Source: Scortum barcoo (Eukaryota; Chordata; Actinopteri; Centrarchiformes; Terapontidae). Taken from it: a stretch of 64,000 nucleotides of DNA. This document shows, piece after piece, positions 37,901 through 49,900 of the stretch. Numbering within the stretch: the stretch's first letter is position 1; each line of letters opens with the position of its first letter. The DNA is taken from assembly GCA_023238725.1 (NCBI GenBank), contig CM041552.1, positions 9,613,647-9,677,646 on the forward strand. The letters are read 5' to 3'. The notes under the pieces were generated by a model, which saw only the letters and a program-made list of their open reading frames with translations, searched no databases and was not told where the DNA came from. The translations under genes were made by a program, and so were the position numbers.

Positions 37901-40900
37901 AAAAAAAATTAGAAAATCGGTCTCTTGCCAACCATATAAGAATAAAAAGCCTTTGATCATAACACAAGAGTCATCTATGCTCCACTAAGAAGCTCATTTG
38001 TTTTATTCCTATTTAAAATTAGTTATACCCCATGGGAAAAATTGTCCTCTGAATGTTACCCATCCATAACTATTTAGGCGTACTGGGTAGTCACAGTGCA
38101 GCGCCTAGGGACAAAGTACAGATGTGAGGCCAGCACCTTGGTAAGGGGCAATAGCATGGGTCTTATTGGCTAATGAGCACCCAAAGGAAACCCATTCAAA
38201 CACATCAAAAACATGAAAACTGTTTCCCTTGAGGCAACAGCGCTGACCACATTCATGTACAGAAAACACTTACGGGCGTGTAGCTGATTGTACAAGTGTT
38301 TAGAGACTGATAGCTTTGAAGTCTTAAAACATCTGTCAGATTAAAAAAAATATATATTGTCAGTGTTTCACTTTAAAAGCATAGTGCTTTAATTATATTT
38401 GTATTCAGGGTCATGGTCTAAACTCTTCAGATTCAAACACTAAAAACTTCGGTCAGGAAATGATTGTCTAGTCCACCTGCCAAGGGCATGCTTGGTACTC
38501 CGGTAGCATGCCCGTGTTATTCAAGGCCATCCCCGATGTCCCTCATTAATCCATGCCACATCTAATTGTGCTAAGCCATAGCAGCGGGCCATTTGCATTC
38601 TTAAGCAACAGGGCCGTGCTCTTCCACAATTTTTCCAGTTGTGGTTGACTGATTGGAGATGCTGCTGACAAGCTACATGAGGACAGGTAACATTTGTCAA
38701 GCTTTTTAGACAAACTTGGCCAGTGCGTGACCTGTGGAGCATATCAATAACAAAGCTGCCTTATTCAGACCGACACTTGTGGGAGACATTTGTGAGTATC
38801 CGACTCCTCCAAGGAGTGATGAGTTGCGATCACTCCCCTCTCTCCTCTAAAACAAAGCGGTAATACAGTCGGAAATGAAGCCTTTTCTAGCATGCATTAA
38901 CTCTGGACAGGTCCAAGTGTATTTACTCAGACGTCAATTCAAGTCAGATGCACGCACCTTTGGGAAATTTAGAGTTTCTAATTTAATGTCTTTGGATTGT
39001 GGAGAGAGCGTCCACAAACATTTAAAGCATCCTATGTACTGCGGGTGGGGCACGGAGGGGTAGTTAAGGTGAACGTTAAGAAGTGTGTTGTTTTGTGTCA
39101 TAATTCAGTCAGCCATGTCTGTAACACAAATGTTGTGACTCAGTCATTTCGCACTTTTGGCGAAGACAGCAAACTCATAGCAATGACTCACTGACAACCT
39201 GTTACTACACCTGCTAAGCAAATCTGTTCTTATTTACCGTTAGCGTGTAACGTCAGGTGTTCCTTTCTCTGCTAAATCAGACGCACATTCAAGGAATATG
39301 TGGCACTAAAATTCATTGCACTTAAACATACTACATACAGTTATCTGTTCAACAGAAGAACAAAAGCTTTTCATGAGAAAAAGACTTGGTTTTTGGTGTC
39401 ATTAAAAGCTCTAATTGGGAAGCCGGATCCTGCATTCACTCCATGTTCCTGATATAGCTGTCAGTACAAAAGAGCAAGGAAAGCCCAAGGTTGTGTTTTG
39501 CATTCTCTGAGACAGACTGACTAGGCGTGGTCTGTCTTCACAACGGCTCCACTGAGGGCAACAGATGGCACCCAGGCACCTTATGACACAACATGAGCCT
39601 CCACACACACACCTTGTTGGCCAATCAGAGGCTAGACTGTAAAAATAGACACTGGGACGGGGCTAGCCTCCAGAGACTTGACTACTCTATTCCTCAGGGC
39701 GAGAATCTCAGGAGACATCTACAGAGAGCAGAGACCATCGCCATTAATCTAGGCACTTAAAAACACGGTGGTGATGAATTAGAGTGGGGTAATGCCTTTT
39801 TTTCCTGATTTTATGGCTGCTCATTATACATGTAGCAGGACCCTCAATTCGTGCCAGTTTCGGCTAAGTGGCCTGGACTAGTTTCATTACCAATTGAATT
39901 TGAGGGTCATATTTACCTTTTCGTTTTCACGTATTACGTTATTATTTATGGTTATCGATGGATCTCATTTGTTTGACCTTCAGATGATAAGAAGCAGTCG
40001 AGGCAGCTGATTACCACACATTCACCTGCCTTAAAATTCATTAAATTCAGTCGCAGTGAGATCCAAGGCAGTATACGCTGCACGTTTGAGCTACATTTCA
40101 TTTAATGTTCTGATACAAATCCTGTGAGCTCCACGACTGGAATAAATTTGTATGGAGCCAAAAAAAAAACAAAAAAAAAAAACTGGGGAATTTAGAAGTC
40201 AGACATTCAAGTCATCTGAGATAGTCGATTTAATCCATTTTTGAGAAAAAGTCATCTACTAAACTTAGAGAATGAACTCAGTTGGGGAATGCATTCAATG
40301 AAAGTTTCCATTTTCGGTGCACAAGGTCTAAAAAACAAATTAACAAAGAGAAGATACCACAAGCAACGTAGGAACACCACAACAGTGGACAGAACAAACT
40401 AAACTACTAGGACTAAATGCGATATGAATATAAAAATCATTTATTAAAAAGGTTCTGTATGTAACACTCAAAAAATACTTATTAACCAACCGCTGTTACT
40501 TATTAGTCAACCGCTGTCAGCATCTTGTTGCTCGCATTCACACCTGTGCTCACACTCAGTAGAAGTGAACCAGCATCGGCTAAATAATGATGTGACACGC
40601 TGAATATGACTGATGGGCATCATGCTGATAACTTGCTAGCCAGCTTATCACTGTTTGTCTAGCTTTCACTGGGAAGCTCAGTAATGTCAGCACAGCTATA
40701 TTACCTGGATGTCAATGCTCACAGTGAGTGAACTCGACTGAATATTATATATTAATAAGATGTGCTGCCTGTGTCGAGTTGTGAGTGTGTATTGTGGTGT
40801 GTACCAGTCATCTGTTAGCTTTGACCCCACTTATTATAGCAGGTTGATCCAAAATAAACAGATTCAGCTGTTATTTAACTGCAATTAATGGCTCAAAAGG

Positions 40901-43900
40901 CCAAAGTAATTACATCATGATGCAGATTGGTAAAAAGTCTCAATTCAGGCTTTGTATGATCTGTCTGGATTGATCAGGACAATGTTAACATTGTAGCTGC
41001 TCTACCAACATTCAAAATAATGTCATCTTCAAAAGAGCTCACGTTAGCTGGTGTTGCACCCTTGTAACACTGGAGCAGAGATGAGGAGAGGAAAATCACC
41101 AGAAACCATCCTGAGTCCTTATGTTACAATCTGTCACTCACTGGCAATGAAAACACACTTAAAAACACTTAATACATGTAAATTATTACATACAGCCCCT
41201 TTAAACCAACACTGAATGTCTGTCTACTCAATTCTACTCTGTCATCTAGATTTTGCTATGCCTTTCTTGCCACTGACATGACAGCTGACATTTCTAATAT
41301 TAAATTAAATGTAGAGCGTTTTTTATACTTCTAGTTCTCGCTTAAATATATGATTTCTCTGACAGATACTGGAAAAAACAAGATCCAAAAAGGCAACCCT
41401 TCTGCATTTAAAAAAAAAAAATCTTAAACAACTATGACCATGACATGATTGAATGGCCCTGGCATTAATATTTTTGTACAATCACTTCATGTTCAATCTC
41501 TTTTGAAAACGGAGTCTCCTTAATGACCTGAACAAGGACAAGGTCATACATATGTGCAAATCTCCTTGAGATATTCTGTGAACATGACACATAAACACTC
41601 CTTTCAATGCTTCTGTACTATAGCAGTGAGAGTGAGGGGAGTGGATCAGTGGTGCACCGAAACATCATCAATTGAAAAGACCTTTGTCCAATTATTCAGT
41701 TTAAGTATGAATTCACTGCTATGCTCCTGCCACTTGTTCAGGGTAGCAGCTCTCCTCTGGGTTGTTTGAACAACATCTCTTTGAGACAGTAGCAAACTAA
41801 CCACAGTTTCCTAAGCCCACAGCATGCTAGCAGTAAAAAACTCTGTAAGTAAATAAATATCAGAACCTTGGGTGATACAGCGGCTCCAAGGTGGAGCCCT
41901 CCAATCACGATGTCTCACATTGCAAAAGAATTTCAACACTGCATTCCTCCGAGCTAATTTTCTAATTAAGTTCTATGAGAAAATTAGCTTGGAAACAGGG
42001 TTGCATATTTTGCACAACACATCACAATGTGGTGATTTGGACAGATACTGAGGATACTGCGGTCCAACTGAAAGGAAAATGCTTATTTCCTACAACCATT
42101 CTATGATGGTAGATCTGCTAGGTTAATTGAGACTTATGCCCTCGTTTAGGAATTCAAATCAATACAAAAACAGTAATCTCAGTTCTAATGAGGGCACTCC
42201 CGTAGAGCACTGTATTAGACTTGTTCAGTCTACATAAATAGGGAGCATACAGTACTTTTTTCTTATTTCAAACAGCCAGGGGTTTTGCTAGATGGATAGA
42301 GACAACGTGTACAAAATGAACAGGAATAATATCAAGCCGTTGCAATACTTGCCTTCTGTCTGAATAAAAAACAAAAGGAAGAAATGTCTAGAGACAGTGG
42401 AAACAAAATAACTCACATTTTCATGAATGTACAGGCTTATGTCTATCGATGCAAACAAAAATTGAGTAAAGGTAGTAGACTGAAACATAATGAACAATCC
42501 TGGATAGTTGGACTATTCCAACATTATACTGAATGTCAGTCTTACAGAAAAACTGGCATGGGTAGCTGCAATATATCTGACACAGCCTTCCCATTATATC
42601 AATATACCAGAAAGGCCGTGTGAACATGTTTTCCAATATGGCGCGGATAGACCGACGAGTAACACAAACGCCACAACAGTTGATGTCAAACATCCTTAGT
42701 GCTCCAGCATGGTGGCTTGCATCCACGAGTGAAACAGCGCTCTGACCCTGTTCAGTCAAAATGTGTTTTAACTGCGTGTTACTGCAGCCACTCAGGCAGA
42801 GAAAGCAGCCATGTGCTGTCAGACGGCAGAGGACAGCCCTTCACAGGCATATCCCTGCTCCCCACTAATGATGGTTGTTGTGGAGCAATCTCCAGTGGGA
42901 GTAGGTACGAAAGACACCAGTATGCCATTGAGAATACAGTAGATGATTACTGTTTGCTAACAGCATACATGCAGCACTGTCACTTGTTATTTTTAAGATA
43001 AAAATTCACCATGTTTTAATACTGTTCCATTAATAAAGAATGAAGTACCAAAAATAAGCTATAAGGGATATAGTTTAAGCACCATAAAAGCCTACCAGCG
43101 TTTCATTGACTAAATCAGAAATACTAACTTATGACATACAAACATAAAAACAACATAAAACATAAAAAAGACATAAAAAAAACATTTTGACCACAATTCT
43201 GATCATGAATCTATTGAAGCTACTTCAAATGGCAGCTTCTTAAGAATAGTACCGCCTACAATGAAGATAACTATCTTGAGATACCAGTAGTTCTTGTAGG
43301 AGGTTCTTCCAGATGTTGTGCCACAGTTTTCAAAGATTTTCAGGGTGCACAGATACCCTGTTTTCACACTGGCCTATGGCTGGTGATGTGAGTAGTTTCA
43401 TTTGCTTCAGAGGGCCTGTCATCTGCCTTTGCAGTCTATGACATCTATGGAAGAGATGCACAATGGGGTTCATGACACATCCGGCTTCTGCTGGCAAAGA
43501 GAGCAAGACGGATTTCAGGCAGTGGAAGTCAATGACTCATACTGAGAGGATACTTCAGGGAGGAGCGTGAGAGACATGGTAAAACAGACCCAGACAGACA
43601 AGATGCCAAACATACAGCGCACACAGAAAAAGTTCAAAAAGATAGCACTGAATTATGTAGAAAGTTTTGTCTAGATATTGCACTTTTGGTCTGCTCCTTT
43701 TCAAGGAAAACTATGCAAGTCTTGGGCTGACCAAGTGGTAAACTGAGTTTAAAATTAAACCATTATGTATTCACACTGTGTATTTTTGAAGGCTGCTTTA
43801 GTATCAACCAATACTGCCTAAAAATACCAAAGAAATGATCCAAAGGAATTGTAACAATTTGCTGTTTCTAACTGTAATTAATTTAAACTAAGATTGAAGA

Positions 43901-46900
43901 GCTGTTCAATTACAGAATGGGATTTGTCACATGAGTTCTCTCAAAGGTGAAAAATTTGTTTCCTCCTTGGCTTTTAATGTACCTGTATTAAGCAGTTCAG
44001 TTCATGCACCATGGGCTCATAATATTTAGCAATTTTGTTTTAATAATCATAATCAATTTCAATGAGTTTAATCCCCTTTTTGCTGTAACTATGCTGCTCT
44101 ACGCTGATGTGAATGAGTTAATGGTACACAAATGTTGTTATCAAGAGTATCAGTCAAATTTCATGCTTTTTTTATGCATCACAACAATCAGCACCAAACG
44201 ATTTGTGAGCGCCACATAATGTCAAGGTTTCGGCCAGTAATAAACTAAACTTTCAAGATGAATCATAATTTTGCTGTGATAAGAAATGCCTGAAAAATGT
44301 GCAGCTAAAAACATGCTTAGCAGTGTTTCATGACTAAAAAGTCTCTCTCTTTTTGTTTTAGTGCAGCCACTTGAGGGAACCGGACAACACTTGATAATTT
44401 ATGAGTCATCTGTTCAGTCAGCTAAACAAGGTGCAAGGAGGTTTGCATACGTGAAACTGAAATATAAAGAAATAAAATACATAACATCATAAAAACTGTC
44501 CCTGTCTTCTTTTAAATTTCTTCTGACCTCTTTGACGCTAACCTTACTGTTTTCCTGTGCGGAGCTGCAGACAGAGATATCCACTGGTGTGCTTAAGCTG
44601 TGAGGTATAACATGTGGGAGGTTTATACTTTCCCTCCCAGTTCCACCTTCAATGGACAAGCAACACAACTAACCAGGAGGAATTATCAGTGCAATGACAA
44701 GGACGAAAATCTTCACCAGTTCTGCACCAGCGAACGTGCTAACTATATTTAAAGGAATACACAAATGAGGATACATCTGCTGGGAATCAAATTCCAGTTC
44801 TTTATTATCTTTCTTAGGTTTCTTAGGGATGCTTGCAGGATGTTTAAGTTTATACTTCACTGTCACATCTGTCAGTTACTGCAGACAAATTTGGAGATAT
44901 GTCGATCAAAGCTAAGACACCCTATTAAGTCATTATATCACATAGCGCGAGACAGCCACCCTGCAGAGAACTGTCATCTTCTGGTCAATACCCAAAGCCT
45001 GTAACCAAAAGGTGACAAATAATAAAAAAGCTGACAGGTAAACTGTGCAGATGAGTGCAGCCAAATTTACATCATGCCAGTGACACCAAACACGGTGCAC
45101 TGATATCCTGTCCATGAATAATATACACAGTAAAGGTGACAAGTCAAACCTCATCAGAGATCCAGTGCCAACACTCACTATGCTTGAGTTTTTGCCAAGA
45201 ATTCAAACAGAGCTTGAGGTTACAGGGAATGGATGACCTGCGACATCAAGCCCCTAACACAGGAAATGCTATCATAAGCCTTTCCAGACACTGAAGTAGC
45301 AAAGAACCTCTTAATAATGTGTCACTGGGTTAAAGAGCTGGCTAACAAAAGGTGCATCTGAGGTTCAGTAATAGGCTGGAGTTAATTCCCAGCACCCTGG
45401 AAAAGCGTTTTTTTTGAGGGACTAAACAGTCCAATTACACAGTAGTCGGAAAACACCCCAGAAATTGGGACACGATGGTGCATCGGTCCAAGGGTGCTGT
45501 TACAAAGTCAAACACTATCTAAACAGCCGTCAGCAGAATAAATCTAATCCCCCACCAGCGCTCTACAAGTAAGGAGTTAACTGTAGTACTCCAATGACCT
45601 CTGACTCAGGGATGGATTCTAATCCCCTCAAATCATCCCGCTACACCTTCTGTGCACTGGGTGTGTCTGTCCTCCACTAAGTGCTACGCTCAGCTCTCCA
45701 TGATATTGCCTGTTAATGTTAGCAATTGAGCGCCCTCAATGAAAACAAGTTCAAATTAGCTTTTATAGCCTCTCAAGATTCATTCCACATTGGTTGGGGT
45801 GTCAGTGTGTGAAAAGAGATGTGGTCCACGGTAAGATAGTGTGAATCTCTCTCTGTGTGTTACACCCTCCTGGTAAGGCTGCTCTCTCTGTTGTCATGAC
45901 TCGGTGTGTATGAGAGGAAATACATGGCTAAATACATTCCAGTTAGCAGGCACACACACCTCTGTTTGAAGGGAACTGGCTGTCAAAATGAGGGGGAAAA
46001 AAAGACAAAAAAAACATTAATGTCAAAGTGCCATCTGTTACAAGGCCATTAACAAGAGAAATATTTTTCCATGTACTGCAGAGGCAAATGTTGGTAAGAG
46101 CTGGTGCAATGTCCTTAGCATCACTCATTCATTATTCACTGGGATCAATCACCACAGGCCAGCATGTGCTGTCCAGATTAAAAAAAAAAAAGGTCAATAT
46201 GGATCTCAGATTGCAGTGCATCTAAATTATCACCCAGGTATAATGGTCAAATTTGAATGAAAAGAGAAAAAAAAAACCCTGAATATCTGATTATTATAAT
46301 TGTTATTTGAGAGTAGTTTTGAAAGTTACAGGAATTAATAAAAAACAGAAAGAAAAGGCTACACGGTTTTGTTAAAAAATTGAAGGAGGTGTCACGTTGC
46401 CATGTGGGTTTCTTTCTATCTTTGGACATTACATTACATAATTTTAGATTACTCTGCATGAATGCGGATGAAATGAGGTTAATTCCCATCCCCAGCGATA
46501 TCACTTTCTAATTTTTTCTTTTCCGTCTAGCCCTCTAAAAGTCCTAATACTGAGAGATGTGCCCATAAAATATGATCAGCTTCAGAATAATGTGACACTT
46601 AACTGACCCCTGTGGCAATAGGCTAATCCATTTATATAAAGGTGATTTTTATAGATTATCTTTTCATGAGTAGGCAGTTTTTTAATGAATAAAGAATCTC
46701 TGAATAAAGCAGTTTGCAGTTTGGATGTTAAATGTGAGGGCCATCAGTGCAGGATTACATATAAAATACTTAAAATGCAATGCTTTCCACTATTATGGAT
46801 TACATTAGACAAAACCTTTTAAATTTAAGATTGTTAAATGGGTTAAAATGTACCTGAGTGACTGTCATACAGCAATACCTCTGCAGGCTGCCCAAGTATA

Positions 46901-49900
46901 GCCCATCTGTGGGAATCACTGACATCATTTCAAAGTGGATCCTGCACGCTGAATGGATCAGAAACTGCTATAGCTGCTATTGCTCCCCTGGAGACAGTGC
47001 CTTCTTAGTGTGATCTAATTAGAGATTAAAAATAACAGCTTTTTTTTTCTGAATGGATGTCACTTCACCACTTCCATGATTGATTTTTTTTTCTCAGAGC
47101 AATATTAATGCATGTCATGACTTTGTGTTAAAAAAATGGCATCTCTAAGTTGCCAGGCAATGAGTAAGGCCTGAAGAGGAGTATACTATTAGAGATGGTG
47201 ACACACTATGGTGACTGCATAAAAAAGAAAGCCTAGGGCATGGCGATCCTAATTTCCCCTGCTCTGTGCATGGTGATGCATCCTATGGTGTTTCAATAAT
47301 GAATGCACCATGATGTGCATGGATGCATGAGAAGACACACACACTGCTTTCCTTCACACTACATAAAAGAAGTAGAGCTAAATCCTAGCCAACCGCCTCT
47401 TGCTTTATTACTGGCTTTATTACTGTAAGATGCGACATGAACTCATTTTCTTAAATCAAGACATACTGCAAGCTTGCTTTCAGGAGCTTGAGTTGAGAAT
47501 TGGGACTCAGTTCCTCCCAGCATGGATAGTGACATGATTGTAAGCTCACTTCCTCTTTCAGGGGCTACAAGGGGCACAGACAAGGCTGTGATGACTTAGT
47601 TTGGGTCACAGGGGTGGAAAGGCAGAAAAAGGGAGCCAAGGGTGCTCTCAGTTTATAACAGCCTGAACAAAAGGGGGAAAATCAGTCTTTATTTGCAAGT
47701 GAATGGCCTAGTGAAAAAAAGGTGATGCATTTTGCCAAATGAACCAAGCATTACGCTGAAGGTGAGTGGTCAGGGAAAATGAGAATCAAAAAGAAAATAG
47801 CTCAGAGTTGCTTTTACCATTATCAGACTGTAGCCTGAAGTAGGGAACCAAATGCCAAAATCTTTTAATCAAAGTGAACTTTGCTCCAGCTTAAAGCACT
47901 ACTTGAGTGCTTAAGATGTACACTAAGAACAGATAATTCATAATTTACCAAACTTTGACAAAGCCTGCAACACCTTCTCGTCAGTCCCTATTGTCCCACA
48001 GAGGAAACACTTCAAAGTGGAGAGAAGACGAATAATGCCTCAAGGTTTACCAATCTAGGGTTACACATCCACAGGGATCCCGTGTTCACAGTGCTGGCCT
48101 CTTTTTATTTAATTTGATGAATGACAAGGACAGACTGTTCTAATTTCCTGAGAGCTCAGAGATCTTCTGATATGATAGCAGGATTGCCACCTAAAATTTC
48201 ATGTATCTGTACCAGGCTTTTTAGTACTCTCGTACAGCAGTGACAAGATCCACAACAAGCCCGTCTCCCAGGTCTCTCTGTTCAGAGTTGTGTTTGACCT
48301 GTTTCATGCTCTTATAATTACACCTCATTAATATTAATCCTTAAAATAATCACTCAGATCTCACAGGAATGACACAAGGATGCAACCACTACAGAGGCTA
48401 ATCACTAAAAAAAAACAGCTAGTGAGCCGAATCCACAGCCTGTGTCTCTTTTGTGAGCAAAACCCTCAGGAAAGGATGTTTATGTTCCTCCCACAGTGCT
48501 TCACGGGGTCGCGTGCACGTGTAATGTCATCTTTTTAGCGTCCTTAGGCAACGCATCTCCTCTCAACTCTCTCAGACCTGGATCTGTCTGATCCGCTCCC
48601 AATCACTGGAGAGTCAAGTAGTCCTAGCTGGAACAAAACCAGAGCCTCTCTCTTGCCTTTGCTTCCTAATACTAGATGAAACCCTTAGCATCTGGGAGAT
48701 TGAAAAAAGAAAAAAAAATGTGTGAGAGAGATGGGAGCTTTAAAACTGAGTGTACAGGCTGATTTATAGGGAATGGCTATTTCACTGACTGTTTCACAGT
48801 TAAGGTAACATATGAATTTTGCTGAAATTACTAGTCTGAATAGATAAAACACCTAAAACATGCACAGCTGACAGCCGTTTTCCAGAAATGTTCTCCCAAT
48901 CAAGTAATTGTCTTTTTCCATCATCCGCTCCATTCTGAAACAAATTTTGGTTCAATAAACATCCCCTAAAGCTTAGCAGTGGCCTGCCAGTAGACACTCT
49001 GTTCTTGGCAGGTTTAGTTATTTGATAAGACAATAACAAAAAAATCACAGAAAATGGAGGTGAAAAGACACCCTTGGCTTAGCCCTTCACTACCACTGGC
49101 AATATCTCCCTAATGGACCTTTTCCCAAACGTGCATGTGTCTGTCTGATTTTAATGCGTTTCTGTAGAATACCGCTTGACATTTTAAATCAAAGGAGAGT
49201 TTACCAAAGTCTGTAAATGCTCATGACAGCACCATCACTGTTGCTGCTTTGGTTTAGAAGAGATTACTTCCAATTCCCATACCAAAACACTTGCCTTGCT
49301 TTTTATGGTTGTTTTAATGATGACAGATCTTTTGCATCACTGCCCTAATTTAACACACTTAAGCAGCCAATGGTATACCACGTCATGGTCATATTTAGTG
49401 TTTAAAGGATAAACTGACTGACAGAGAGTTAAACTGACAATAATGAGGACAATAAATTAATCGTTTCAGTCATGTATTGTGCAAAAATGCAAAGCATTTG
49501 CTGGATTCAGCCTGGTTTTCTCTCCAATATCATTGTAAGGGTTTTGAATTCTAAGAAATCAACTTGTGCAAATAGAAACTGTGTGCAGGTATTTTCACCA
49601 TTTCCACCCATTTAAGAGATTTAATGATCAACAATCTAATTGTAAAAACAATCAAGGCAATAACAAATAATTCTACTGTGGCGTCTCTGTGAGGAACGAT
49701 GACGCTGAACCATGATATTATTGGTCTCATTAGGCCAGGGACAATCTGTAAAGGTCTCTGCACCCAGTCGAGCTTTGTAATTGTGTCAACGGATTGGCTA
49801 TGGTCATGCAGGCGACTGAAGAGGAAGTGACATCTTTTAAAGGCCGTGTTGTGTCTTTTATTTGGGGGGAAGGAAGGGGTGTATTTTGCTGGACCTCCCT

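Noticed and set aside
42421..43001. Overlapping 100-112 codon frames on both strands
   Set aside because: No motifs, low-complexity usage and no splice or start logic; chance frames in intron 1.
45374..45400. REST/NRSE-like half site (CCCAGCACCCTGG)
   Set aside because: Only a half match to the 21-base consensus, with the second half missing.
47149..47162. GTTGCCAGGCAAT as a fourth X-box
   Set aside because: Half-sites too close together and the last base wrong; weaker than the three reported.
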